Shown: positions 17,345-27,353 of the stretch, piece by piece
Layout of the letters: every line of letters begins with the position of its first letter
How positions within the stretch are numbered: the stretch's first letter is position 1
Notes under the pieces: model-generated
Database searches by the model: none
The model's input: only the letters and a program-made list of their open reading frames with translations
What the model was told of the DNA's origin: nothing
DNA from: Bacteroidetes bacterium HGW-Bacteroidetes-5
GTDB lineage: Bacteria; Bacteroidota; Bacteroidia; Bacteroidales; UBA932
Direction: 5' to 3'
DNA: 64,000 bases
Assembly (NCBI GenBank): GCA_002842515.1
Contig: PHDC01000001.1
Location: 1,550,001 to 1,614,000, forward strand
Program-made: the position numbers and the translations under genes

Positions 17345-19976
17345 ACGAGATACCTGCCATAAAGGCGGTAGATCTTAATTTATAAAAACGCTCCGTAACA
17401 GAGAGCTCTCCGGCGAACTTATACCGAAACTCTCTGTTATTGAAAAGGTTTGTGAGCTCAGCAAAAATTTCCCCCTTTTTAATTTTAACCCGACATTTAA
17501 TATCGGTAAATGGATAGAGGTAGAATACCCCTTTAGTCATTTCGTTAAAATATAGCGCGGAGTTGATAGCCAGTGAGGTCTGCTCCGTTAACTTAATATT
17601 AATCTTAGCGGTAGGGCTGAAAGAAGCAAGAGAGGACCAACTTGCAATTCCGGAGAGAGACTCTCTCTGTTGAAGCAAAAAAGGCGCCGTGAGCTCAACA
17701 TCTGCAGTGGAGAAGAGGGAGAACTCCACAGTTGGCACAATAGAGTAGCGGTTTAACCTCATCTTGGTAAAGACTCCCTGCTGAACTAGATTAGACTCCG
17801 TAAAACTAAAAGATGTTTTAACCCCTATTAAAAGAGGAGTGTCAAAAAAACTTTTCGACAAACTCAGTGTGGAGGAGAGCGATTTACCTGAGTTTTTTTC
17901 AAAAATGTCACCTCTTAATATAAAATCCTCCATATTAAACGACTCTCCTTCCATATAATCTACATAAGGAAGTGTTTGGTTTTTGAATTTATGATAGCTG
18001 ACAGTGCCTGACAAGTTGATTAACTTTAGCGGATTGTTGTAGACTCCTCTTAAAAACACAATATTATCCCTGCTCTCTGCCAGCGAACCTGCCCCCTCTT
18101 CAAATGTACGGTAACTCACCATTCTTCGAACCGGCTCAACTGAGGTTATCTCCGAGAATCTGTTTGAACTCCGGTATCCGCCCGACCCCTCCCAAAAAGA
18201 GGAGATTCTATATCTCAGATTAATGTCCGGAGCCAATCTTAGTGCGCCGTTCTGTATCTTAAGCGGGAAAGTTAAATTTACTCTTTTCCCATCCTTGTCA
18301 TATGCGATGGCAGGCGATATGTAGAGATCTGTCAAGCTGAGCGATCCCACCCCAGTGGTAACCCCATCCCGTGAAATTTCACTAGCCGTCTCAAGCTCCT
18401 GATAGCGAATATTTGCTCCGGCCGACAACTCTGCGGTTATGCTGCCTGCTCTTCTGGTGTAGCTTAGATTGTTCACAGACAAGAGCTGAAATAGGGAAAC
18501 ATCTTGAAAAACACTCTTTTGCGGCACAACGTCATCCCATACTACTAATGTTTGCGGCATCTGGCTAAGGTATGTGTTTGAGCTCAATTTAATCAGAGAA
18601 CGATTCATCGGCTTTATCCAGGTTATGATCTCCGAAGCCTCATATTGTCTTAATGTAGCTTTAGATTGTAGCTCTCTTGTTCCAAAGATTGCTGTGTGGT
18701 TGTTTTCAAACCTACCTTTAAGGTTAACCCTGTTTTGCAAAAAATATTTGGAAGTGTTCGCTTTGACTGTTAAGTCCAGATCCGGTCTGTTTATGATACC
18801 GGAAAAAGAGCTACTCTCTCCCATCAATCTTTTTACTCCATCCCCCAGAATATACTCTGTCCACTCCTGTTGCTCTCTCTCTTTCTCTTCATAGATATAG
18901 CCTATCTTAAGCGAAACCTCTGTGCTCTCACTCGTGTTAAAGAGCGTATTTGCAGAAACATACCCACTCTTGTTAAAAAGCGCCCTTTCGTCTCCAACGG
19001 CAGGTATAGAGACTCCAGTTACATTAACCAGGTTTACATCTTCGCTCTTTAGCAGTTGTGTCTGAGCTGCAGCTCCCAGAGTGTGAATTTTTAAATCTGC
19101 GGCAATCTCTTTGCCCCGGTTATTGCTCCGCAGAGTATTCATAGATTGCATATCGGGAGAGAACCGAAATAGTAAAAGACGACCATCCCACAAATAGTCT
19201 GGAACTCCGGCAGCAATATCTCCTGCCGCCACCCATCTCGCCTTAGCTTTAGGGTCGAGCTTAAGATTGATTGCAGAGTTTTCTGACGGCACAAAATCCT
19301 TTAATGCCTTAACAGGTTGGTGGTTTTCAAAAATCTGAACCATAGATACAATATCCGGCGGGAGATTCTTGGTTGCTATTGAGTATCTGCCATCCAACAT
19401 ATTCTTTCCGTCAATATAAAAGGCGTTGATAGGCTTATTGTTATATAGGATTTGCCCACCATCTGCAACCTCTACTCCGGGCAGCCTTTTAAGCACATCC
19501 TCAATACTCACATCTCCCTCCTTTAAGAATCCTCCGGTGAGATAGTTGAGAGTATCTCCCTTAACGGAGACTTTCGGAGCTACAACCTTGACCTCATTAA
19601 GTACTATTTGCGAGCTCTCCAGGTAGATGGTGAGATCTTTACCCGGGTGGCTGTTTAGGGTCTGTTTAAATGGTTTGAACCCCAATGAGGAGATATCCAA
19701 TGCCCAGGGAGGGGCACTCCTGGCTGTAACAGAAAAACCTCCTGTCTCATTTGTAAATGTGTATCCAATCACTTTGGCTGTTAATGTATCCTTAATGGTG
19801 ACCCTCGCATTGGATATACCTTTACCATCTTCCATATTAAGGACTATGCCCTTGATTATAAAAGGAGTAGGTGTAGTAACCATTGTTGTCTTGACCGTCT
19901 CCTGTGCGACAACATTGCCAAACAAGAGAATCATTGCCGAAACGGTAATCATAACGGTAAAAACTCTGCTCCTCAT
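17334..19976 (-). CDS. TonB-dependent receptor-like outer membrane protein
   Basis: An 880-aa outer-membrane protein. It has a signal peptide (residues 1-24), then a carboxypeptidase-regulatory-like beta-sandwich (about 38-110, FIIKGIVLNMEDGKGISNAR). A plug-like region follows, with SIEDVLKRLPGVEVADGGQI and INAFYIDGKNMLDGRY, and a long beta-barrel ends in an aromatic residue (GISFSF), as outer-membrane barrels do. No SusD partner is present. It lies 6 bp downstream of a GLPGLI-family gene and is third in an apparent tnaA operon. Substrate and function are unknown. Confidence 0.85.
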   Translation of the reverse strand: MRSRVFTVMITVSAMILLFGNVVAQETVKTTMVTTPTPFIIKGIVLNMEDGKGISNARVTIKDTLTAKVIGYTFTNETGGFSVTARSAPPWALDISSLGFKPFKQTLNSHPGKDLTIYLESSQIVLNEVKVVAPKVSVKGDTLNYLTGGFLKEGDVSIEDVLKRLPGVEVADGGQILYNNKPINAFYIDGKNMLDGRYSIATKNLPPDIVSMVQIFENHQPVKALKDFVPSENSAINLKLDPKAKARWVAAGDIAAGVPDYLWDGRLLLFRFSPDMQSMNTLRSNNRGKEIAADLKIHTLGAAAQTQLLKSEDVNLVNVTGVSIPAVGDERALFNKSGYVSANTLFNTSESTEVSLKIGYIYEEKEREQQEWTEYILGDGVKRLMGESSSFSGIINRPDLDLTVKANTSKYFLQNRVNLKGRFENNHTAIFGTRELQSKATLRQYEASEIITWIKPMNRSLIKLSSNTYLSQMPQTLVVWDDVVPQKSVFQDVSLFQLLSVNNLSYTRRAGSITAELSAGANIRYQELETASEISRDGVTTGVGSLSLTDLYISPAIAYDKDGKRVNLTFPLKIQNGALRLAPDINLRYRISSFWEGSGGYRSSNRFSEITSVEPVRRMVSYRTFEEGAGSLAESRDNIVFLRGVYNNPLKLINLSGTVSYHKFKNQTLPYVDYMEGESFNMEDFILRGDIFEKNSGKSLSSTLSLSKSFFDTPLLIGVKTSFSFTESNLVQQGVFTKMRLNRYSIVPTVEFSLFSTADVELTAPFLLQQRESLSGIASWSSLASFSPTAKINIKLTEQTSLAINSALYFNEMTKGVFYLYPFTDIKCRVKIKKGEIFAELTNLFNNREFRYKFAGELSVTERFYKLRSTAFMAGISFSF

Positions 19977-19982
19977 TCTTAA

Positions 19983-20801
19983 CTATTGTAACTCTATGGA
20001 GTTCATTACTCTTTTGGGAATCTGGGTCTCAACCCCGTTCTCATCGACCACGGAGAGTATTGTCATTCCCTGTGAGGTGATTGAGCCTTTTATGTCCTCT
20101 ACACTTTTTCGTTTAATCTGCAGGTATGTTTTTCTATCTGTCTCGATATATCCGGACTTGTTACTCTCAAGCGGATTAACAATTCCCACCTTGGGAACAA
20201 GGTGCACCACCCCAATACTTTCAAAAGTAAACTCTTTTGCAGAATCCTCTGCCTTTAGTATTAACCCGGGAAGCCCTGTGAACTTCCAGGGACCATCCAT
20301 TGAGGGAATCTCAGGCGTATACCACGCTTGCCACTCCCTTCCTCTGAATGTGCATTTGGCTCCGTAACAAAAGTAGCTGCCAACGGTAAGAGTATCGTCC
20401 GTAAGATCCCACTCCACAGAGTCCATACGGTCTGTATACCAATATTTCTGAGTTAAAACCTTTGAGAAAACAGTTATGTGGCCGGAGCTGTAGTTTTTTA
20501 TTATCCTCTCCTGTATCCCCTGCTTCATCCCTTTTGTACCAAGAAAAACCTCCTCGGGAGATAGGCCTCTCGCTGTTAGAGCCTCCTTTGCAGAATCCAG
20601 TAAAAATGTCCGGCGACTGTAAAAAACCGAGTGATTCCTTCCTGCGTCCAAATATAAAAGATCTTCACTCCGCCCCTCTCTGTCTGCAAAGTTTTTTGCC
20701 TTATACCTATACATTACCCTTATCTGCGCAGAGTCTTTTTCCTGCGAAAATGCGCTGCAGGCAAATAGTAGAATGGAGAGTATAAAGAGTGCTCTTTTCA
20801 T
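19983..20801 (-). CDS. GLPGLI family exported protein
   Basis: A 272-aa protein with a signal peptide (ILLFACSAFSQE, residues 10-21) and the defining motif FTGLPGLILKAEDS, which names the GLPGLI family (TIGR01200), found in Bacteroidota and of unknown function. The motif is preceded by WYTPEIPSMDGPWK, also usual for the family. The Cys at residue 15 is in a weak lipobox-like setting (LLFAC), so lipidation is possible but not clear. The start codon shares one base with the tnaA stop (TAATG arrangement), which suggests translational coupling. GLPGLI genes commonly sit beside barrel proteins like the one that follows here. Confidence 0.88.
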   Translation of the reverse strand: MKRALFILSILLFACSAFSQEKDSAQIRVMYRYKAKNFADREGRSEDLLYLDAGRNHSVFYSRRTFLLDSAKEALTARGLSPEEVFLGTKGMKQGIQERIIKNYSSGHITVFSKVLTQKYWYTDRMDSVEWDLTDDTLTVGSYFCYGAKCTFRGREWQAWYTPEIPSMDGPWKFTGLPGLILKAEDSAKEFTFESIGVVHLVPKVGIVNPLESNKSGYIETDRKTYLQIKRKSVEDIKGSITSQGMTILSVVDENGVETQIPKRVMNSIELQ

Positions 20802-22180
20802 TATCTCAATGGCTCAAGTTCAACAGTAAAGTGCCTCATAATAGGGAGCTCTTTTACAATTTTATACCCCCTGGTTATGCTCTCCCTGCGTTCAAAAACA
20901 TTTCTGAGCGAGGCGGCAATATAGTCCATATGGTTGTTGGTATATACTCTTCTTGGTATTGCAAGCCGAAGCAGTTCCAGTGATGGGTATCGGTTCTCAC
21001 GAGTAACCGGGTCTCTGTCTGCCAGAAGCGTTCCAATTTCAACCCCTCTTACACCACCCTCCAGATATAGCTCTACTCCGAGTGTCTGAGCCACATACTC
21101 CTGTTGAGGAACTTTTGTAAGGATCTTTTTTGCATCCACAAATATTGCGTGACCCCCTGCGGGCTTCTGATAAGGAATGCCATACTCATCCAGTTTTTTG
21201 CCAAGGTATGCCACCTGTGAAATCCTTGTCTGAAGATAGTCAAAATCTGTCCCCTCTTTGAGCCCCTGGGCAAGTGCGCTCATATCTCTTCCGGCCATTC
21301 CTCCGTATGTAATGTAGCCCTCAAACATAATATTATACATCTGACAACCCTTCCAGTCCTCTTCGTCTCTAAAGGCGATAAAACCGCCTATATTTACGAT
21401 GGCATCCTTCTTGGATGACATTGTCATAAAGTCTGCGTGAGAGAACATCTCCCTGCAGATATCCACAATACTTTTACTCGCGTAACCCTCCTCCCTGGTC
21501 TTGATAAAGTATGCGTTCTCTGCAAACCTTGCAGAGTCAAAAAGCAGTTTAACCCCATATTTTTTTGCCAGTGCAGATGTCCCTTTAATATTCTCCATTG
21601 AGACGGGCTGACCACCAGCCGTATTATTGGTAACAGTAAGAACAATACACGGAATCTTCTGCTTCGGGTATTTTTTAAGTACATCTTCCAGTTTATTAAG
21701 GTCAATATTTCCCTTAAACGGCAGCTCTGCTGTTGTATCCTTTGCAACATCCACAGTACAATCTACTGCGTGAGCCTTGCGAAACTCAATATGGCCCTTT
21801 GTGGTATCAAAATGGGAGTTTCCGGGAAGAATATCTCCCTCTTTTATTATTGAAGAGAATAGAACATTCTCTGCTGCCCTGCCTTGATGTGTAGGTAAAA
21901 AGTAGTCAAAGCCTGTAATATCTTTTATGCTCTCCTTTAATTTGTAGTAAGATCTTGCCCCCGCATAGCTTTCGTCTCCCTCCATTATTGCTGCCCACTG
22001 TTTGTCACTCATAGCTCCTGTTCCCGAATCTGTAAGAAGATCAATGAAAACATAATCGCTTTTAAGATTAAATAGATTATAATGCGCCTCTTTTATCCAC
22101 CTCTCCCTCTCTTCTCTTGTACTTTTGCGAATGGTTTCAACCATTTTAATTTTGTAGGATTCTGCGAACGGAAGTATCAT
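20801..22180 (-). CDS. tnaA: Tryptophanase
   Basis: A PLP enzyme that splits L-tryptophan to indole, pyruvate and ammonia. The PLP lysine lies in MSSKKDAIVNIGG (about residue 255). Three positions separate tryptophanase from tyrosine phenol-lyase and all favour tryptophanase: HFDTT instead of a YFTTT-type motif, GVEIGT instead of SMERGI, and a C-terminal MRHFTVELEP with His where tyrosine phenol-lyase has Phe. The 459-aa length is normal. It appears to head an operon with a GLPGLI protein and a barrel protein. No tnaC-like leader peptide was recognised in the short upstream region. Confidence 0.92.
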   Translation of the reverse strand: MILPFAESYKIKMVETIRKSTREERERWIKEAHYNLFNLKSDYVFIDLLTDSGTGAMSDKQWAAIMEGDESYAGARSYYKLKESIKDITGFDYFLPTHQGRAAENVLFSSIIKEGDILPGNSHFDTTKGHIEFRKAHAVDCTVDVAKDTTAELPFKGNIDLNKLEDVLKKYPKQKIPCIVLTVTNNTAGGQPVSMENIKGTSALAKKYGVKLLFDSARFAENAYFIKTREEGYASKSIVDICREMFSHADFMTMSSKKDAIVNIGGFIAFRDEEDWKGCQMYNIMFEGYITYGGMAGRDMSALAQGLKEGTDFDYLQTRISQVAYLGKKLDEYGIPYQKPAGGHAIFVDAKKILTKVPQQEYVAQTLGVELYLEGGVRGVEIGTLLADRDPVTRENRYPSLELLRLAIPRRVYTNNHMDYIAASLRNVFERRESITRGYKIVKELPIMRHFTVELEPLR

Positions 22181-22207
22181 TTTATTATATTTTTTTTAGT
22201 GTAAGAA

Positions 22208-22239
22208 CAAAGTTGATAATAAATTGGTATAAAAACAAA
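22208..22239 (-). promoter_or_regulatory. Putative tnaA promoter
   Basis: On the minus strand TTTG (22236-22239) is followed after 20 bp by CAACTTTG (22208-22215), one mismatch from TAnnTTTG. It lies just beyond the secDF terminator and about 28 bp before the tnaA start. Confidence 0.5.
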
Positions 22240-22271
22240 AAGAGTGACCATTTTTTGGTCACCCTTTTTTC
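22231..22271 (-). terminator. Rho-independent terminator after secDF
   Basis: Minus-strand hairpin GGGTGACC / GGTCACTC with a 7-nt A-rich loop (arms 22242-22249 and 22257-22264), followed by a T-rich tract. It lies 23 bp after the secDF stop and separates secDF from the tnaA operon. Confidence 0.8.
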
Positions 22272-22293
22272 GCTTTATAACTTTATAGAAGTT

Positions 22294-25200
22294 TTATCTG
22301 CTTTTTATCTCACTCTTTTTTGAGTTGATCTTGTTGTACAGGTCATAAACAAGTGGCGTTGCAATAAATACCGATGAGTATGTACCGATTATTACACCAA
22401 TGATAAGGGCAACAGAGAATCCTCTGATAACCTCTCCTCCAAACAGAGCTATAGAGATCAATACTACCAGGGTTGTACCTCCGGTGTTTACAGTTCTTGA
22501 TAGGGTGCTGTTAAGGGCATCATTGATATTCTCCTTCAGATCCCGTTTTGGATATAGTGTCCTAAACTCCCGTATTCTGTCAAAGATAATCACTGTGTCA
22601 TTTATTGAGTAACCTATTATTGTAAGAATCGCGGCAATAAAGGACTGATCAACATCCAGGCTGAACGGCAGCAATCCGGTGAATATTGCGAAGAAGCTCA
22701 TAACAAATATTGCGTCGTGAGTCAACGCGACAACACCGCCTGTTCCCCAGGTCCAATTGCGGAAACGGGATGCGATATAGACAAATATTGCAATTAGAGC
22801 AATTATTACCGCAATAAAGGCATCTCTCTTTATGTCATCTGCGATTGTAGGACCAACCTTCTCCGAACTTACAATTCCGTTAGGGTTATCTGTAGTTGCG
22901 GTGAACTCCTCAAGGGTAAGCTCTTGTGCAAAAAGACCTTTCAATGCATTATATACTTTGCTGTCAACTAATGCATCTGTCTCCTCAGAGTTGTCGTCAA
23001 TCATATATTTGGTTGTAACCTTCATCTGACTACCGCCACCAAACTGTTTAACTTCAACAGAGCCTTCGAACTCTTCAAGAAGGGCTGTTCTTGCTTCTGC
23101 CGTTGTAACTTCTTTATCGAACCTTATCACATATGTTCTACCTCCGGTAAAATCAACTCCGTAAGAGAATCCTTTTACGAAAATAAAGCCCAGACCAATA
23201 ATTGTAACAGCTATTGAGAACATATAGGCCTTTTTGCGAAGTCCTACAAAGTCTACCTTAGTATTTTGCAGGAAGTTACGGGTATATTTGTTGTCAAATG
23301 TGATGTTTTTGTTTTTGTTTAGCCTCCAGTCAAAAACCAGTCTTGTTATAAAGATTGAGGTTATTAGAGAGGTTATAATACCAATTACCAATGTTGTTGC
23401 AAATCCCTGAACCGGACCTGAACCAAAAATGGCCAATACCACACCAGTAATAATTGTGGTAAGGTTACCGTCCACAATTGCAGAGTATGCATTTTTATAA
23501 CCATCGGTAACAGCCAGCCTCAAAGCCTTGCCGCCCCGAATCTCCTCCCGGATCCTTTCGTAGATAATTACGTTAGCATCCACCGCCATACCGAGTGTAA
23601 GCACGATACCGGCAATTCCAGGAAGGGTTAGAACCTCCCCAAAAGAGACAAGGGCTCCAAACAGGAAGAGAACGTTAGTAAGTAGAGCAATGTTAGCAAC
23701 CAGACCGGCTCCGTTATAGAAGGCGATCATATATACAAGCACCAATAGGAAAGCAATCACAAATGAGATAAGACCTGCATTGATGGACTCACTTCCAAGG
23801 CTTGGCCCTACAACTGCCTCCTGAACTATTCTGGCCGGGGCAGGTAGCTTACCTGACTTTAGAACGTTTGCAAGGTCATCTGCCTCTGTTATGGTAAAGT
23901 TTCCAGAAATCTGTGAACGACCACCGGTAATTTCGGAGTTGACCCTCGGGTATGAGTAAACCATTCCGTCAAGAACTATTGCTATACATCTGCCAATATT
24001 ATTTGCAGTCATATTCGCCCAAATTCTTGCACCCTCTGCATTCATTGCCATATCCACCTCAGGTGTCCCGCTTGTGTTTCCGAATGATTTGTTTGCATCG
24101 GTTACAACCCCTCCGTCAAGAGGAGCTTTTCCGTCTCTTGTGGTAGCTTTGATTGCTACCAGTTCAAAAATAACTCCTGCATCATCAATTGGTTTAACGG
24201 TCCACATCAGTTTAAGATCTGCAGGGAAGAGGGCCTCTATCTGCGAAGATCTTAACCAGGCACCAATCTTAGCTGTATCTCTGTAGTGAGCTCTTCCCAC
24301 ACACGGGCCGGGGACAAGCTGACCTTGAGCAACATTAGGGTTTAGTGCGAAGAAGAGAGGATTCTGCTCTGCAAGCTGTGCATCTGCACCCGAAAGAGAG
24401 TCTGTAGATTGAATTTGAGTCAATAACTTATCTGCCTCTGTTTTTGCAGAGTCTGCAACTGCAGCCATTGTTGTTGAATCTACAGTTCCATCCGGCTCTT
24501 TAGCCGCGTCAATCATCTCTTTAACAGCTCTGTTTGCCTCTGTAAGGTATGTATAAACCTCTTGGTTTTCGTATGTTTCCCAGAACTCCAATGATGCAGT
24601 TCCCTGAAGAAGCTTACGCACACGAGCCGGCTCTTTAACTCCAGGTAGTTCAACAAGAATTCTTCCCGTTGTTCCAATTTTCTGAATATTTGGCTGGGTA
24701 ACACCAAACCGGCGTATACGATTTCTTAGTACATTGAATGAGTTAGAGATTGCGCTCTCTGACTCTTCGCGGATAATGTCCAGAATTTCGGTGTTTGATG
24801 TCTCGGGTTTGATTCTGTCTCTCATCTCATAAGTCCCGAATACCTGAGACATTCTTTGACCGGGAGCTACCTGATCCCAAGCCTCTCCAAAGAGAACTAT
24901 AAAATCTGTGCGCGCGGGTGAGAGATTAGATTTTGCAACCTTAATAGCCTCAAGAAACTGAGGATTAGTGCTATTGTTCGAAAGAGAGGTTACCAACTCC
25001 GGAACACTTACCTCCAACATCACATTCATACCACCTTTAAGGTCAAGACCAAGGTTTATCTCCTTCTCTTTTATCTCTTTGTAGGTAAAGCCAAGATAAA
25101 CTTTTTCTGCTGTTATTGAGTCGATATAGTATCTCTCCTTAACCCTGTTGAGTGAATCAAGATAAAAAGCCTTGTCCAGGTCTGAAACTAATTTGAAAGA

Positions 25201-25350
25201 GGGAGACGTTTGCTCCAATTTAACCGCATTTGCGGCATACTCTTTGGCTTTACTCTCCTGATTTCTTGTAGCCCAGGTGAATGACAGCTGGTATATACAG
25301 GCTAAAGCGATTAAAATTGCCACAAGTCTGATGGCGCCTTTATTTTGCAT
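22294..25350 (-). CDS. secDF: SecDF fusion, protein translocase subunit
   Basis: A 1018-aa fusion of SecD and SecF, which use the proton gradient to help pull exported proteins through SecYEG. The SecD part (about residues 1-660) has a first TM at 7-25, a large periplasmic region, and the conserved LGLDLKGGMNVMLEV near 82-96 and LTLGMAVDANVIIYERIREE in the TM block. The SecF part follows (about 680-1018) with GVDFTGGRTYVIRF and GYSINDTVIIFDRIRE. Fused SecDF is usual in Bacteroidota. A strong hairpin terminator follows, and a -7 box precedes it in a divergent intergenic region. Confidence 0.95.
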   Translation of the reverse strand: MQNKGAIRLVAILIALACIYQLSFTWATRNQESKAKEYAANAVKLEQTSPSFKLVSDLDKAFYLDSLNRVKERYYIDSITAEKVYLGFTYKEIKEKEINLGLDLKGGMNVMLEVSVPELVTSLSNNSTNPQFLEAIKVAKSNLSPARTDFIVLFGEAWDQVAPGQRMSQVFGTYEMRDRIKPETSNTEILDIIREESESAISNSFNVLRNRIRRFGVTQPNIQKIGTTGRILVELPGVKEPARVRKLLQGTASLEFWETYENQEVYTYLTEANRAVKEMIDAAKEPDGTVDSTTMAAVADSAKTEADKLLTQIQSTDSLSGADAQLAEQNPLFFALNPNVAQGQLVPGPCVGRAHYRDTAKIGAWLRSSQIEALFPADLKLMWTVKPIDDAGVIFELVAIKATTRDGKAPLDGGVVTDANKSFGNTSGTPEVDMAMNAEGARIWANMTANNIGRCIAIVLDGMVYSYPRVNSEITGGRSQISGNFTITEADDLANVLKSGKLPAPARIVQEAVVGPSLGSESINAGLISFVIAFLLVLVYMIAFYNGAGLVANIALLTNVLFLFGALVSFGEVLTLPGIAGIVLTLGMAVDANVIIYERIREEIRGGKALRLAVTDGYKNAYSAIVDGNLTTIITGVVLAIFGSGPVQGFATTLVIGIITSLITSIFITRLVFDWRLNKNKNITFDNKYTRNFLQNTKVDFVGLRKKAYMFSIAVTIIGLGFIFVKGFSYGVDFTGGRTYVIRFDKEVTTAEARTALLEEFEGSVEVKQFGGGSQMKVTTKYMIDDNSEETDALVDSKVYNALKGLFAQELTLEEFTATTDNPNGIVSSEKVGPTIADDIKRDAFIAVIIALIAIFVYIASRFRNWTWGTGGVVALTHDAIFVMSFFAIFTGLLPFSLDVDQSFIAAILTIIGYSINDTVIIFDRIREFRTLYPKRDLKENINDALNSTLSRTVNTGGTTLVVLISIALFGGEVIRGFSVALIIGVIIGTYSSVFIATPLVYDLYNKINSKKSEIKSR

Positions 25351-25394
25351 GGATTATTTTGTTTAAATTATATAATTCAACGAAAATTAGAGCA

Positions 25395-25402
25395 CAAAAG
25401 TA
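25395..25402 (-). promoter_or_regulatory. Putative secDF promoter -7 box
   Basis: Minus-strand TACTTTTG, matching TAnnTTTG, 44 bp upstream of the secDF start. It mirrors an identical box on the plus strand at 25433-25440. Confidence 0.55.
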
Positions 25403-25432
25403 GTATTTTTTCCCAAAATATAAAGAAATTAG

Positions 25433-25440
25433 TACTTTTG
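25433..25440 (+). promoter_or_regulatory. Putative promoter -7 box for the PD40/SPOR-like gene
   Basis: TACTTTTG, identical to the divergent secDF box, 23 bp before the ATG at 25464. No convincing -33 element is present. Confidence 0.55.
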
Positions 25441-25463
25441 TTACATAATATATTTCCCAATGT

Positions 25464-27344
25464 ATGAAAAAGTCTATATTCTTGCCTTTGGTTCTTATGC
25501 TTATAGGTTTTCCTGCGGCAGGACAGATATTGACAGATACAAAACTTGAAAGTGCAGAGAGGCTCCGAAGAGGTTACCGCTTCAATGAGGCAATTGAATT
25601 ATTCAAAGAGATTTTAATGGAGAGCAGTGACTCTCTTACAAGTCATAAAATCAATTCTTTAATCACAAAAAGCGAAAACGGGCTCAATATGCTTCAGTAT
25701 GCTTCTCATCCTGTTGTTACGGGAAGGGCGTCAATTCCTCTATCCGATTTCGTTTTGTACTATCCGGGCTTTAAAGATAGCGCCTGGGTTAAGATCCCCT
25801 CTAAGCTTGCCGGTTCTGTAGATAGTTTGGCGCTGAATTTTCCTAACGCAATCCTGCTAAGGGAAGGAGAGAAGACAATTCTTTACTCTGCTCTTAATAA
25901 AGAGGGTAATTTGGATATATACAAAATACGAGAAGTTGATGGCAATGTTTGGTCTATTCCCGAACCGCTTAACAACTTGATTAACTCATCTGGTGACGAA
26001 CTTTTCCCCTTTTTGAGCCAAGACAAAAAGCAGCTTTTTTTTTCATCTACAGGTCACTTTGGAATTGGTGGTTTTGATCTCTATGTAAGTTATTGGGATG
26101 AGAGCACAAACGACTGGGGGTTACCCCAAAATATGGGATTTCCATACTCGTCGGTTGATGACGACATTTTGCTAATTCATAGTGAAGATGGGCTTAACAC
26201 CTATATCTGCTCCAATCGCAACTCACGCTCAAAAGATTCAATAGATATATACCGATTTGACTTTGAAAATACTCCCGTAAAAAGAGCCCTCACATCAATT
26301 GCCGAGGTTTTGGAGATTGCTGCATTAAGAGTACGCAAATCAACAGAATCTACACTGGAGAGTGCAAAAAAAGAGGTTATGACCTCCCCCGAAACAGAGG
26401 AGTATAAAAGGATGATAGTAGAGGTGAGGCAGATACAAAATGTTATAGACAGCACAACCAGAGAGATATCTGCAAACCGAATGCTATACAATACAGTAGC
26501 GGGAGCAGAGGAGAGGGCAAAACTTGAGAAAAGAATCTCTGATGGGGAGCTCTCATTGCTGGATATGCAGTCCAGATTAAGAGCAGCAAACCTTGTAGTT
26601 CAAAAACGGGAGATGGAGTTTCTAAGCAAGGGGACCATTATGCCTCGTAACGAGGAGTTTTTCCGCGACGATAATAAAGCGACTGCAGTTAATGACACTC
26701 TCGAACCTTTTATTCTCAATCCAAAAAGCTTCGGAGACTTTCCTGAGATAACTATTCTGGAGCCTGTCGAGATTTTTGATTACTCTTTTGGTATTGGCGA
26801 AGTGGCCGTAATGGCAGAAGATCATACTATTCCGAATGGATTGGTATACAGAATTCAACTGTTCTCTCTCTCTAATCAAGCCGAGCTTAAATCTTTCAAA
26901 GGACTTAGGCCTATTTTTGAAAACAGGAGTCCGGCAGGAAGATGGATATATACTGTGGGGCAGTTTTATAATTTTGCGGAAGCCTCGGAAACTCTCTTAA
27001 AGGTAAAGAGTGCGGGATTTCCATCTGCCTTGGTTGTCGCATACGAAAACGGAAAGAATATTACAGTACGGCAGGCCAGGATTCTTGAACAATCTATAGA
27101 CTTGAGTGTTACATACCAGATAAAGATTGAGGGTTACCCTGCAGGTATGCCTCAACCTGTCCTGGAGATAATCCGGGGTAATACAGAGAGAGATATTGCA
27201 AAGAAGGTTGTTGAAGGGAGAGAGCTCTTTTTGATTGGCCCATTTACAAACAAGCAGGAGATGGACAAAATTGTTCTTCTGCTTAAAGAGATCGGTGCAG
27301 AGGGAGTTACCATAGAAGAGATTAATAAAGTTGAACCAAAATAG
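25464..27344 (+). CDS. Exported PD40 repeat protein with SPOR-like C-terminus
   Basis: A 626-aa protein with a signal peptide (residues 1-20). A TPR-like helical pair follows (about 27-75, RLRRGYRFNEAIELFKEIL). Next comes a PD40/WD40-like propeller segment (about 170-265) with SQDKKQLFFSSTGHFGIGGF and GFDLYVSYWDE. A coiled-coil region lies at about 300-390 (heptad-like Glu/Arg-rich). The C-terminus (about 455-620) contains two repeats resembling SPOR peptidoglycan-binding units (VYRIQLFSLSNQ..., then YQIKIEGYPAG...). It is first in a tight operon with an NfeD-like gene and floA. This suggests an envelope or cell-wall role; no precise function is known. Confidence 0.7.
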   Translation: MKKSIFLPLVLMLIGFPAAGQILTDTKLESAERLRRGYRFNEAIELFKEILMESSDSLTSHKINSLITKSENGLNMLQYASHPVVTGRASIPLSDFVLYYPGFKDSAWVKIPSKLAGSVDSLALNFPNAILLREGEKTILYSALNKEGNLDIYKIREVDGNVWSIPEPLNNLINSSGDELFPFLSQDKKQLFFSSTGHFGIGGFDLYVSYWDESTNDWGLPQNMGFPYSSVDDDILLIHSEDGLNTYICSNRNSRSKDSIDIYRFDFENTPVKRALTSIAEVLEIAALRVRKSTESTLESAKKEVMTSPETEEYKRMIVEVRQIQNVIDSTTREISANRMLYNTVAGAEERAKLEKRISDGELSLLDMQSRLRAANLVVQKREMEFLSKGTIMPRNEEFFRDDNKATAVNDTLEPFILNPKSFGDFPEITILEPVEIFDYSFGIGEVAVMAEDHTIPNGLVYRIQLFSLSNQAELKSFKGLRPIFENRSPAGRWIYTVGQFYNFAEASETLLKVKSAGFPSALVVAYENGKNITVRQARILEQSIDLSVTYQIKIEGYPAGMPQPVLEIIRGNTERDIAKKVVEGRELFLIGPFTNKQEMDKIVLLLKEIGAEGVTIEEINKVEPK

Positions 27345-27353
27345 TCACACCAT

